Shown here piece after piece: positions 23,488 through 35,562 of a DNA stretch of 64,000 nucleotides. The notes beneath the pieces were generated by a model that was given only the letters and a program-made list of their open reading frames with translations, made no database searches and was not told where the DNA came from. The position numbers and the translations under genes were made by a program. Numbering within the stretch: position 1 is the stretch's first letter; every line of letters starts with the position of its first letter. This DNA comes from Sesamum alatum (lineage: Eukaryota; Streptophyta; Magnoliopsida; Lamiales; Pedaliaceae), in assembly GCA_034509735.1 (NCBI GenBank), contig JACGWO010000012.1, forward strand, positions 24,519,188-24,583,187. Direction: 5' to 3'.

Positions 23488-23822
23488 TTTACATGGAATT
23501 TTGATCCTATAACTCCATAGGGGGTGACATTTTTGGTCTTTTTTGATTTCGAATTTGTAATTAAAGACTATAGTTAAAAAGAGATAGTATATCTAGTCCA
23601 AATGTCAATCGTCAGAAACTAACACATGCTTGGCACGTGACTCCTTTAATTTGAGGGTATTTAATTTTTTGGTCAGTTTTGCTTATATGGTACTTTTGCT
23701 CTAATGACATTTGGACTAAATATGCTAAATGTTTTAGTTATAGTCCTCAATTGCAAATTTAAAATTGAAGGTGACCAAAAGCAACACACCCTATAGTTAT
23801 AAGACCAAAATCGCATTTTCCC
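23488..23822. mobile_element. Foldback MITE-like element
   Basis: Left GGAATTTTGATCCTATAACT and right AGTTATAAGACCAAAATCGC are inverted copies. The inner arms AAATTGCAATTGAGGAC-type and AAAGACTATAG-type also pair. A degenerate partial copy follows at 23850-24040. No clear target duplication. Confidence 0.5.
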
Positions 23823-24766
23823 TTATGTTATTCACAGAAGAGTTAGGGTGAAAGTGCCCATCAACAAAAATGACAGAAAAAATTAAAAATCCCCAAATTT
23901 AGAAGCTCATGTGCCAAACATGTATTAATTTCCGGCAAATTTAGCATTTTGTTGACAACATCTGGACTAAATGTGCTAACTTTTCAGTATCAGTCCTCAA
24001 TTACAAATTCATAATCGAAAAGAACCAAACCCGTCACCGCTCACCGTATTTCATCTTCCCCTCCATTCAATGTACACACGCCACGTGTATAAAATCTTTC
24101 CCTAAACAAAATACATGAAATCATCTTTAATTTATACACCTCATGTGTATACAACGAATAAAGTAGGAGATGAAATACAATTTGCAATGAAAAACTCAAT
24201 CCAGACTGAACCCCTCCAAGTTGGGATCATGACTTTAGCTTGAGGTTTCAATGCCGTACTCATTTAGTAGCAAAGGATGTTCACCCATTAATCACATCTC
24301 CTCCCAAGACATCCTCTATATGCCTGTCTTTCTCAACCCACCAGGTTGCTGATAATATGGCACGCGCAGTACGCCTCACACATAACACACACATCCACCA
24401 CCAACCATGTCCGCACTACACACTGCTACAAGAGAAAAACCAGTAGAAATTAAGACACTCGACCATATAATATCTATAGCATAAAACCTGTCATTCTCGA
24501 CCAAAAGTTATCATCATATCAGCTAATGAGTGCTGGAGAACACTCAAATAGCTACCACAACTAGTGGGTATTAATCAACTTCAACACAACGATTCTCATC
24601 AACCCTCCTCAAACTACATGTATCCATCTATCTATCTATCTTTCTATCTGTCTATGTCTTTTGTTTCAATATGCAAAAATAGGTAGAAATTGACCCCTTG
24701 TAAAACCACTCAAGTTACACTAATTTAAGTATATATCAGTAGTCCCTCTCATTGATAGCTTCAAGA

Positions 24767-24792
24767 GTGTGTGTGTGCGTGTGTGTGTGTGT
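24767..24792. repeat. (GT)n microsatellite just upstream of the TCP start codon
   Basis: GT dinucleotide run with a single C interruption, ending 10 bases before the ATG at 24803. It therefore probably lies in the 5' leader. Read in frame it would give Cys-Val repeats, so the open frame reaching further upstream is an artefact of the repeat. Confidence 0.85.
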
Positions 24793-24802
24793 TTGGAATA
24801 AG

Positions 24803-26139
24803 ATGCATTCCTATTACAGCAATTGTAATTACAATCCTATCATCTGTTACACTGATCAGGCTTCTTCTTCGATTCCCAACAGGCCTTTTCCCGACAACCT
24901 CATCAGTTCTACTTCTAAATCCGAAGATTACCCTTGTTCTTCTTCCTTGTTTAACTTTCCTAATTCTCCTCATCTGCCGTTGGAGTATGAGGATGTTTAT
25001 CTCCAATTCCTCGAGCTTTTCTATCAGCAGCAATCAGTAACTTCAGATCATGACGGCACCGTTGTCCTTCCCGCGCCGGATTCTAAAGAAAATGCACCAA
25101 AAGAAGCTGCAGCCGGCAATGGAAAAGCCTGCAGCATCCCGGCCGTGGATCATCAAGTGTTTGTAAGAAAGAGAAGCTCCAAGAAAGACCGGCACAGCAA
25201 GATTAACACCGCGCGCGGCCCAAGAGACAGAAGGATGCGGCTGTCTCTCGACGTTGCGAGGAAATTCTTTGACCTCCAAGACATGCTGGGGTTCGACAAA
25301 GCCAGTCGAACTGTGGACTGGTTGCTGAAGAACTCGAGGGACGCCATTAGAGAGCTCGCAAGAGGGTGCGGAGTAGCCCATGTGAATCAAACTAGCTGCA
25401 GCCTTATGGGTGCAAACAGCGGATCCTCCATTTCGGACGACTGTGAAGTTGTGTCGTCGTCCAACCACTCCACCACAGCCAAGAGGGCGTCGGAGGAACG
25501 CTCACCCTCTTGCACCAAACAGAAAAGTAAGACCAAGAAGATAAAGGCAGCTCGAGCAACTGTTGCAAGAGAGTCAAGGAGGAAGGCAAGAGAGAGAGCT
25601 AGAGAGAGAACAAGTCAAAAAAGACGGCTTGGTGAAAGTACTACTGCAGGCCCAAATCTTTTTGCTGCCTCACTCATTAGCCATAGCTTACAAGAATCGG
25701 CAGGCTCCCGAGTTTGGATGAATGATATGCGGGCTGTGCCGGAAGATTTGAGCTCGGATGAAGCACGGGCTCGTGTCGCAACAGATGAAGTAGTAGCTAA
25801 TAGCTTCGTCGACAGTACCCGCCACTGGAACCCGTCTATCACCGTCTCCCATTGTCAGGAGAATGCTGGATTATCGCATCAAGTAAGTTTCACATTGGCA
25901 CACACATGTATATATGTATGTATAATTAATTGCTTTGTTTTTTGTATATTTTCATGTTGATTTTCTCTTTTTCTGGGCAAACGCTAAGTCCCAAGAAATT
26001 GCATTTTTCAATCTTGATGACTAGCACTTTGATCTTATAATCGCAGCATCATCATCAGCATCAGCAGCTCGCAGATCAGCACCGTTTTTGCGGGAAGCAG
26101 CCATGGGAAGCCTACAACAGTTCATATCTATCTGGATAA
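24803..26139 (+). CDS. CYC/TB1-class TCP transcription factor (BRC1/TCP18-like)
   Basis: Two exons, 24803-25882 and 26047-26139, joined in phase 0 (donor CAA|GTAAGT, acceptor CGCAG|CAT), encoding 390 residues. The TCP basic helix-loop-helix domain is at about residues 126-184: [26 protein letters not shown] and [19 protein letters not shown]. The charged R domain is at about 255-272 ([16 protein letters not shown]). TCP plus R domains define the CYC/TB1 (ECE) clade, nuclear DNA-binding regulators of axillary bud outgrowth and floral symmetry. The short second exon encodes a His/Gln-rich tail ending [11 protein letters not shown]; a 3'-proximal intron is usual in BRC1-type genes. The [11 protein letters not shown] spelling fits the CYC1/BRC1 or CYC3 clade better than CYC2, but I cannot decide between them. 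The start is the first ATG after the GT repeat and gives a family-like N-terminus. Confidence 0.94.
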
Positions 26140-28453
26140 GATCTTCTACTAATTACTTGATTTATATATTGACATTTGATTGTTGGAATAATAGGTCAAT
26201 GATCTTAAGCTCGCTATGAATGTAAGATATCCTTCAATGAACTTTAATTTTCAGCCTCCTTGCTTGTATTGTGGCTATTGAGAAATATTGATTTGGACTG
26301 AGAAGGAATAGCTCCATTTGTCAGCTAGCCCTAAGATTCATTTATCTTTGTTGAGTTAGAGGATTTTCAAGAATCTTTTTTCCATTTATTCAGATTTTGT
26401 TCTCTTTCTATTTTGATTTATTCACTTATTTCATTAGTTCAGATCGAACCCATATAATAATTTTAGTCTCTTAGGGTTCTTGTCCACTGTCAAGTATATA
26501 ATTTAACACAGTTTTTCAACCTTCAAGAACAAGGTCATTCCAAATACCATCTCTCATTATAAGAGTTCTTGACTAAGATGCATGAATATTTTAAATTAAC
26601 TGTACATGACATGAGGTTGGCCTATTCATATTTCTAATGTTAACAGTCACAAATCTTGAGTGAAAATAGAACCTAGACAACTCTAATTCATGTAGATAGT
26701 TCTGATGTTAAAAGAGATTAGAATGGTAGAATTCATGAGGATTTTTTTTCAAAGTTGGTATCCCTAAAAACTTGAAGGAAGGGAGAAGATGTGGGTCATA
26801 TATATATTTTGTTCATATGTATGAAATCATAATATATGTTTTGGGTACTTTTCCAAGGAGACTAGCTAGCCTTAGAGTACTTCAAGTACAAAATGAGATG
26901 TTGGCTATGGAGGACATAGGTTAGAATCTTTTATTCTAGTTTCAAAAGTTTGGAAATAGAAAACTATAGGTGTTTAAGATGTGTTAATCATCTCATTTGG
27001 TGGTGCAACAATTGAAATGGGTTCCAAATAATAACTGTGTGACACTATTGATTCTAGTATATGATACTGCAGCAATGAAAATTTCTTGGACATGGAATTA
27101 GATCCAAAAGTTTGATGAAATTGCTTTTCGTTGTTGAATCTAGTATTGAGAATAATACGATAAGCGACAGTGGCACTCTCCGGTCAATAAGCTAATGTCT
27201 CGTTGATGCTTAGCATGATCGATGATATCATTTCGGGTAATTGGTTTTAGGACAAGTACTGGAGATTGTTAGGGTAGTGCTTGATGTGCCAACTAGTTAA
27301 TTTGTAGGGTGCTTGGTTTTGCATGTTTTCATCCATATTCGGCTTGCAAATGTTAGAATAGGGCAAAGTATTTAGTCATACATAGCATATGATCATATAT
27401 ATAATGGTGATCATGAAATATATGTTTATGGCCTTGCCCTTAAATGTCTAAGTCAAGAATCATTGAGATGGATACTCATGAACTCGTGTAGACTTGCCCA
27501 TAAGACACAATACTCGTAAGGAGTATTTTTCATTCTATGGACATTGGTGTAGAGATACTAGTGTGTGTAAGGTTTTTTTTTTTTTTTTTGACAAGTGTAC
27601 TGAACGACTTCGTAAGAAATTCTCCGTTAGAGTGATGTAGAATTGACAATTTCTGGATGTAATAGTGCATAATTAGTTATTTGACTTAATTCATGATAGT
27701 GGTTATCTTCATGCAATGACAAATTTGTCTATCGTTATTTATTTTCAGTGACAATAATTTTGATTTTAGAGACGGAATCTCTGAGACCATGTTTCATGTA
27801 ATGGTATGGGATGGCATGTGGAATAACATCTAAATGAAGTGTAGGAGAAGATGAATGACCTTCTGATGACGAGTATCATGAAAGTAAGGTCATTTTATCA
27901 ATTATTTCTCGATTGAATTAAATGAATGTCGAGTAAGTCGACACCTTGTTAACTCAATAGCTGTGTACGTATAATTTCTTTCTTTTTCTTGATTAAACGG
28001 TAGACCTAGGAGACTCCGCGCCCAATGACCGTGCCACTCTAGCCAAGCATTTTCAGATCAAGACACAGTAGATAACATAGGATATCTCCTACCCATATAA
28101 ATAGGTTGATGATCCTTTCAAGCACCACTCGTTTACCTTCATTCTATATAGCCTATGCGAACTTATAGCTACAATCAATCTCTGATTACGATGGCAGTGT
28201 CTTAAGTATTTTTTATCTCTAAATTCATCTCAAATTAGTTCTTATGTATTATTTTCATCTCTGATTCCGTCTCTAATCCTCACAGTATTTCGTCTCTAAA
28301 CCCTTGCTGATAAATTCTTTACTTCTTTGTGAAAAAATGGGATTTGTATATCCAAATTAATAACCTGATCATTATAACAGAAACAATACAACCTGATAAT
28401 ATCAACTTCTTTAGTAACATCATCCAACAAATTATTTTCACAACAAAATCCAC
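26140..28453. other. Intergenic region downstream of the TCP gene
   Basis: The 3' untranslated region of the TCP gene and AT-rich DNA. A T run lies at about 27571-27589. No open frame of plausible composition, RNA gene or bordered repeat was recognised. Confidence 0.4.
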
Positions 28454-28712
28454 CACTACAAGAAAAATATTCAATAGCAACGAAAAAAATTAACTTTGAG
28501 CTAATTAGCAAGTAAAATTCTCGTTGCTAATGCATTATTCAATACAAAAAATATTACTTTTTAACGAATTTAGCAACGAATTATATAATATTATATATAT
28601 ATATATATATTAAATAGTATAAATTAGCAACGAAAATTTTACTTGCTAATTAGCTCAACTCTAATTTCAGCAATAAATTTTTTCATTGCTATTAAGCTAT
28701 TTTCTTATAGTG
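28454..28712. mobile_element. CACTA-type MITE, 259 bp, 3-bp target duplication
   Basis: Starts CACTACAAGAAAAATATTC and ends ATTTTCTTATAGTG. It is flanked by identical CAC triplets at 28451-28453 and 28713-28715. Inner inverted arms are TTTGAGCTAATTAGCAAG with CTCGTTGCTAAT on the left, and ATTAGCAACGA with CTTGCTAATTAGCTCAA on the right. Same family as 20718-20987; there is an (AT)n stretch in the centre. Confidence 0.82.
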
Positions 28713-29694
28713 CACGTCATAACGTCGACCAATAACATTTCAAGTTAAGTCTAATATCAACCAACAATCATTTCCACAACTAGTAAACCAACTAAACTTG
28801 CAAACAAGTCTAATAATTCAACCAAGTTGTTAGTTAGTTCAGCTCCAAGTTAAAAGATAGCAAGTACTTGAGCGGAATAAGCAACTAAGTCCTTCATATA
28901 ATTAATACCAACAAAATAACTAATGGTTTCCACCAAAATGTTGTTGCCCCTGTTGTCAAGACCTATCGACAAATCAATGGTTTGTGTATCCCACATATTG
29001 GAGCAATTCATGGACTAGTTATTATAGGCCTGCCTCCGTTTTTAAAGTTGTTCCTCCTTCATTCAAGCCTTTTCAAGAGCATTTTTAAATAGTTTTTCGT
29101 TTTCTGATTCTCTTCTTGAATATTCTTCTTCAATCTTTCTAGCATTAGAATGCAACTCGCAATTGTTTTTGTTAACTCATTAAGTTTCTCTTAGGCGCTC
29201 TCAATGCCGAACTGAGCTTGCACTTTTAGACCTAGAGTTATGCTTAAATCCTTATAAACTTCCCTATGAAGAAGCTCCAGCTACATCATGTAACCCAACT
29301 AGCACCATACAACCTTGTTGACACATCGAACACTATCCTAACAAACACAATTGGATTTGGGATGTATGATAGGTGCGAGATCCCTGGAAAATCGACGGAC
29401 CAACCTACAAGAAACACTTTAACACTTTGGTATTTAAGTTAACAACGTTTTCAGGTGAATCTTCAATAAAAACATTTAGAAGATGTTAGAAAATGAGCTC
29501 TTGTGGAATTCACGCAGGAAGTGCTAAAAAGTGTCAATCAGTGAGTCAAACTATCTCAAGAACACTTGTCTTACCTTGACCTATATACTTACTTGGTACC
29601 CTTCTCATAGGTATCTAAGTAGGCCATCATTTTCTTGAATCTTGGTTGGTTTCTCTAATTGCATGTTGATATGTCTTATCTAACTAGCCAGTCA

Positions 29695-30563
29695 ATGTTT
29701 TGAAAATCGGACCGAAAATCGAATCGAACAAGTTATTGAATCACTAGTTCGACTGGCTGGACCTGATTGAAAAAATCGATTGATTCGGACCATATTATAT
29801 ATATATTATATATATAACATATTAATACACATTATTATTAAGTAATTAACAACAATAATAATTATAACAAAGTTTAACAAAAAAGAATTCAACAATTTAC
29901 AAAATAAATACAATTTATCACAACAATATATAGAATGTTATAATTTATTCATCATAATTTATAAAAAGAGTAAAATAAAATTTAACTCTGCTCAAAATTA
30001 AAAATCAATTTTATCAAATTAAAAACTAATTATAAAAGTGTTTGGCAAAATTTAATTTGAAAAAAGATTTAAGAAAAATAAAACCACATTTTCATCTTTC
30101 CCATGGGCCCCATCTCCCACCAAACCCCTTTCCCCTTTTCAATCTAATCATTTTCATATCCCCACCACCACACATTTCTTCATCGTCCTTATCCTCTTTC
30201 CCATCTTTATCTTCCCGACGACTCACCTTCTTCTTCCTCCTTATTTTCTTTTCCATCTTTCTCTCCCAACAACTCATCTCACGCCGTGGACTGCTGCACT
30301 CTCCCCCATCAACAGCAACTCCTTCAAGATCATGCGCGAAGACATCCCGTTCATCACGCACCTCTCCTTTCTTCTTATTTTTCTTTCTTTTTTTTATTTA
30401 ATTTAACGAGTTGACCAATTCTAGAAATGGTTGATTTTCGCCGATTTTGACGGATTTTGACTAGTTCATACCGGGTTTAATCACCCCGATTTTAATACTC
30501 ATATCCGGACAGGTCATAAGTCCGATTCCCAGTTGAACCGTCCGGTCCGATTTTAAAAACACT
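29695..30563. mobile_element. hAT-like foldback element (candidate)
   Basis: Left ATGTTTTGAAAATCGGACCG and right GGTCCGATTTTAAAAACACT are inverted. The flanks share GCCAGT (left GCCAGTCA, right GCCAGTGG), suggesting a partly decayed 8-bp duplication as for hAT elements. The interior includes AT-rich DNA and a pyrimidine-rich block at 30090-30400 that gives a low-complexity open frame of 119 codons, which I do not consider a gene. Confidence 0.5.
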
Positions 30564-31083
30564 GGGCCAGTGGGTCACTACTACGCCTTGGCTAGACTAA
30601 AGATTCAAACTTCACCACCTTATTAAATGACATAGAGGCAGATCTTTATGAGGTTGAAACATTATTTTCTAATAAATAACATTTAATTACTAAGCAGAAT
30701 TTTGCAAATTGCAAGATTTAATTACTGGAGCCGAGGAATTTTATACTCACAAGATATTTGTAGTTTTCCAAACAACAGCTCTATTCATAGTCATTGTAAT
30801 TCACCCTATTAATTAGTCAAACAATGATGGAGTTTCTATAATTTAATCGTTCTGCAAGGAGAGCGAACTTGTTATCCCTAACAAGTGTAGGATTAGAAGT
30901 GACCAGCAAGCATCCCTTCCACTGAATGCACAACAAAAGTCCCAGATTAAAACTTAAACCTTTCTGATCAATCTGCTGATGCAATAGTAAGCTAGAAGGT
31001 TTATTGATGATAATGCTCAGAGGTCCGATAATGTGTAACTTAAGTGTGCAGTACGACAAATTTCATACACCAAATCACTAGGC

Positions 31084-34000
31084 TCAAGTGTAAGAACTCT
31101 CTTTCATGCTGGGGACCTTGTCCTCTTGCTTCTCCTCTTCACCGACTGTTGTAATTTTCTCGCTGGATGGCTCAGCAGAAGACTCCCCTCCGTTTTTCAG
31201 TTCTGACTCAAATTCTTTAGCCGCCTGCAGTTGAGAAAGCAAGCATCAGTACAGGCGATTGAGCGGTGAAGTAACTTAATTATCAGTAAATCCATCAGGG
31301 ACAAGGCGTATGCATTTGCACCCTATGATCTGATTGATTTGCAGTCAACTAAAAAATATAGCCAATAAATACATATTTAGCAAAACGTTGACTTCGTTCA
31401 AACTAATACAACAAGATTCTTTCGGAGCATATACTTGAATCTGCAGGACAGACTAGATGGAGTGTGTAGGAGCGTGCAGTTAGATCTTTTAAAACACAAA
31501 CAGTGGAGGCATTGCCACATAATTTGCTGACCAAGTTGCCAAGTAGCAGTAGTCATAAGTCCCAAAAACCATTTAAACAATCAAAAGTTTATGTGGAGCA
31601 GATGTCAATTAATGGCTCTTTTCCACAAACCTAGAATACACCAAGCTAAAAGCACTGGAGGTACTAACATGACATCGTCCAACCACTGACGAAGCTTATT
31701 GAAGCTCACAAACTGGCTGCAGAATGCAGTGGCCAAAAGAAGATTTTATTCATAACGGTTATCAAGAACCGTTGAATAGGTTATAGTTCATCTGCTACAT
31801 GTGTTTCCAGACTAAAAAAGTATTAGTTTTTACATAATTTTGTACTACAGAGCAGATATTGAACCAGTGAAAAGTGATAATGAGAAACTGAACATCTATA
31901 AAGTAGGTCCACAAATCATAAATAGAATTACCAAAGACAAACATAGAATATATAGTCTTTCTGGTTTCCATCATAACTAATCTCTTACTGGGAAAATTAT
32001 TTAAATAATGTTAAAAAATTTATCAAATTAATGTCATTTTAAAAGTTTTAAAACTTTTAGGCAAAACCGTCCGATCAAACGGCAGTTCTGACAATTAAAA
32101 AAAAAACATGAAAAACCGCTGACAATGTCAGCGAATAATTAAATGATTGTAAAATGTCGGCCGCTTTACATGGGAGAATGGAGTCTGCCATAAATGTGAT
32201 TAGACGCATTCATGGCAGGTTTTCCAAAATTCTTTTTTTTGTTTTTTTTTTTAATTAATAGGTTTTTAGTTATTAATTATTACAAAAGGAATTTTGGAAA
32301 CATGCCATGCATACGTCTAACGACATTCATGGAAGGCTCCATTTGCCCATGTAAAACCGCCGACATTTTACAAACTTCTAATTAACCGCTGACATTATCA
32401 GCGGTTTTTCATGTTTTTCTTCTTATTTTTTTTCAATTGTCAGAACCCCCTTTGAAAAGGGGGTGGTTCTGCCTAAATTTTTAAAACTTTTAAAATCATG
32501 CTAATTTGGTATTTTTTTAGTTTTTTGAACATTATTTAAATAATTTTCCTTCTCTTATTCATGTGAAGGGAGTACAGGGAACAGATTGTCCATATAATTT
32601 CATCTAATAAAGAGGAAAGAGAAGAAACAATCTCAAGAACTCAATGGTTGATGCCTTTGAGCTCATAATCACAGATATTAAATGATTCGACTAAAAAAAT
32701 AAAAAGGAATCAGCTAACATGTATAAGTGAGAACAAGGATGAAATTGATTCCCAAAAGTTTTCCCTCCCAGTTTTATCATCATAATTGAGCACAAAGATT
32801 TTGCCTCTATTTCTTAAGCCAGCACCCTATAGGATTGCAAAGGCCTTATACAATAGTTGCACAATCCAATGTGAGGTAGGGTGTTGCAGACTTCCCAACT
32901 GAAATATCTGACATCCTAATTGCCCCCAATCCCTAGTCCATGGTCCCTATTTCACAAGTCCAGCTTATTCGACTAGACAACTACATGAGTAGGACCCTAT
33001 AATGTCTACGAAGGGTTTGGTTACTAATCGTTGTTAGCATATCGGAATCCAATCAATTGATCCAAAGTCCTTAAACCCATAAACCCCAAAGCCTAAACTG
33101 TAAATCAATTGCAGAATGCAGGATAGGGTAGTCCATATGAAGTAAGATCACGGAGGTATATAGTTTTTCGCCTAATATTTCAACCTATGTGATTATCTTT
33201 GCACACAATTACATTTATCTTCCTCAAAGAAGTACAGGATCAACCTACTCATGTTGTCAGACATCATAAAGGTCATTTTAGGAAAAAAAAATTAGGGTGC
33301 TCATTCCATATGTAACAGAGTCTACAAAATACAATCAAAGCATTTGATATTTTCTGAAATGCAGAATGCTTCAAGCAGCAGATGAACACAGATCCCGCCG
33401 CCCAACAACTCCAATCTATTACATATACGATAGTAGTTACAAATTCAGTCATGTAACCAAGGGAATCCAATACCCACAGTAAAAGTTTAAGCAAAGGCCT
33501 CACCGGTGCACTGCCTAATTTTTAGAATTTAACTATAGTCGTCATTTCCAGCATAATTTCTCTAGCCCTAAGCAACCGAGTATTAAAGATGAAAAAGCTC
33601 CAAGAAGGCTCATTGTATGATATGTCTGCTAATAACTTGGAAACCTGAACCAATTAGAAACTGGTATCAACTGGAAAAAAGAAAGTAAGTATAATATTTC
33701 AAAAGAAAAGGCAAAAATTATGGATACAACAACCAAACAAGAAAAATACTTTCTCGCTTTTGTTGACTGCTTTAATTAGGATTAAGCCTTCCTATTCCCT
33801 TTCTATGATGCCAAAAGATCATCCTGTTAATGTCTTCAGACTCAACGTTCATGAATCATCTTCACCTTTCATTCACTTATATAACTGGAAAAGAGGTCTA
33901 AGGAAGTGTATATATCCTATTGGAATAAAAATCCCAATCCGATATTGAGTTCCTAATCCTCTGTGATTAAAGATAAGCGGTAGTACTCTTCCATAATGTA

Positions 34001-35562
34001 TTCCAGGATTATTTGAACCATTTCCATTTTCTATTCAGAATTCCCTGAGAACCCTGAATTGTGCATGAGCAAATTCTTTTGACATAGATGTACCGAGAGT
34101 GTGAAGAGAGAAGTATAACAACCATCAGTGATCCTAAGAGAGGTACGGAATCATGACTAAGGTAGAAAAATAACAATAAAAACATTTATTCTCTCCTTAT
34201 CCCCCAAACTTAATGTTGGCACCACAACTTCCTACTAAATTAGCGTTCTGATATATACACTCAGGATTCCCTGGGAAACACTGTCACACTGTCAGGTATA
34301 TTTACAATCAAAATTGTTAAATATATGCATATAGACCTGAGACACCAGCACCATAACAATAACTATGAACTGTTGTTAGTTGGAATATGGCAACTGAGGC
34401 AGAAGTAACAGCAGGAATTTGCATTATCTTTAGCTTTAACATTAATGTTTATACATTACCCTTCTCCTAAAATATACAGTAGCGAACGATACCACAATGA
34501 TTCTTCAGAAGGTTCTTATAGGTAAATAAACATTCATTGTTTAGATGTCAGAGTTAATAATGAAGAAGATACAAATTGAAACTACCAACAGTTCAAACAA
34601 CCACAGAGCAGATACTTGTTACCAACTGAGCCTCAGAAAATCTATAATTTCTTCCAAACAATAGATATGCCTAATTCCTCTTGAAATGTGCTTTCACATT
34701 TTTCCACGATAAGTAACACTACATAGATAAGCATTACAGGTTAGCGTAACAAAGCATGTATTTATCCGCAGCAAGAGGTCCAGAGATCTCATCCCTTTGC
34801 GCTCTTACCAAGCAAGACAACGGAGACCAAGACTTCAATTCCCCATCAAACATTCCAACCACAATTCTCTTGCAGTGATAGTGCAATTTTCTTACATTAC
34901 AAGAACTTAACACCCGCGGTTACACATGTGATCAAATCTTCTTGGCGAAAGACAAACAACTTGTCATTTCTTTTAATTCATGCCTAAATTTAAAACGTCT
35001 CAAATATAATTCAATAAGTCACTTTTGCTGATCATTCACTACGAATTTCCTTGCTTTGCCCCACTACTTTTAGAGTACTATAAAAAAGATGGCGTGTTCA
35101 GATAAACTTGCTTTCCTAAGAACAGAGGTTCTGTAGCCCTAAACGGCAAACTACCCCTCTTTAGCCAATTTCATTTGAGCAAGTGCGAAAATCAATCAAC
35201 TATAAGAGCAACAAGTGATCAAAGCTACAATAAACAAAAAGGATAAAGAGTATGACCTGTTGAAAGCTCTTGACGGTCTTCCCAATGCTTCGACCCACTT
35301 CAGGCAACTTCTTCGGGCCGAATACGAGCGCCGTCACGCCCGCAATAACTACGAGCTCGGGCACTCCAAGCCCGAAAAGGCAGTTGCAGGAAAGCCCTCT
35401 CTTCTCGGCTCTCCTGGGCCGATCCGCATAAAGCACGAGCCCTGCCCGGCCACACACATTGTAGCTGAAGAAAACTGAGCTGGAAGATGATAGAGAAGTG
35501 AATCTTGCTGATGGGTTTGGATTGTTGCACACTGTAAGTGCAGCAGATGAGATGGCCGCCAT
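31084..35562 (-). CDS. Thylakoid Tat translocase subunit Tha4/TatA, copy A
   Basis: Two exons, 35257-35562 and 31084-31224, joined in phase 0 (SFQQ|AAKEFE), encoding 148 residues. Tha4 oligomerises with cpTatC-Hcf106 in the thylakoid membrane and provides the pathway for folded proteins moved by the proton gradient. Residues 1 to about 60 form a Ser-rich chloroplast transit peptide ending near LSCNC. The single membrane helix is at about 65-81 (GLGVPELVVIAGVTALVF) with the essential family Glu at 69. The FGPKKLPE hinge is at 81-88, followed by an amphipathic helix and an acidic tail (SSAEPSSEKI, GEEEKQEDK). The intron is 4 kb and contains a 561-bp MITE. Copy B lies immediately upstream in gene orientation. 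Confidence 0.93.
31990..32550. mobile_element. Foldback MITE inside intron of Tha4 copy A, 561 bp
   Basis: Starts GGGAAAATTATTTAAATAAT and ends ATTATTTAAATAATTTTCCT. Flanks are TCTCTTACT (31981-31989) and TCTCTTATT (32551-32559), eight of nine bases identical. The long arms share GTCAGCGGTTTTTCATG-type, ATGTCGGCGG-type and CATGGCAGG-type sequence in inverted order. The duplicated intron of copy B lacks it: near 37605-37625 the sequence runs directly from CTAATTCC to ATTCATT. Confidence 0.85.

Larger units (their letters stand above)
20988..24766. other. Region upstream of the TCP gene
   Basis: About 3.8 kb without a supportable gene. The stretch 21000-22700 is less repetitive and may include distal promoter of the TCP gene. 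ACGTG cores (G-box type) occur at about 22288, 22486 and 24081. A foldback pair lies at 23488-23822. An AT-rich, T-rich stretch follows the (GA)n runs. No miRNA hairpin could be recognised by eye. Confidence 0.4.

Noticed and set aside
24752..24802. N-terminal extension of the TCP protein
   Set aside because: The upstream in-frame part translates a GT repeat into Cys-Val and has no ATG; the family-like N-terminus starts at 24803.
30042..30401. 119-codon plus-strand frame
   Set aside because: Low-complexity Ser/Phe/Leu/Pro-rich translation of a pyrimidine-rich block inside a probable transposon; no domain.
35215..35478. Plus-strand open frame across Tha4 copy A exon 1 (and its twin at 38944-39162)
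   Set aside because: Both are antisense shadows of the conserved Tha4 exon; the minus strand encodes the recognisable protein.
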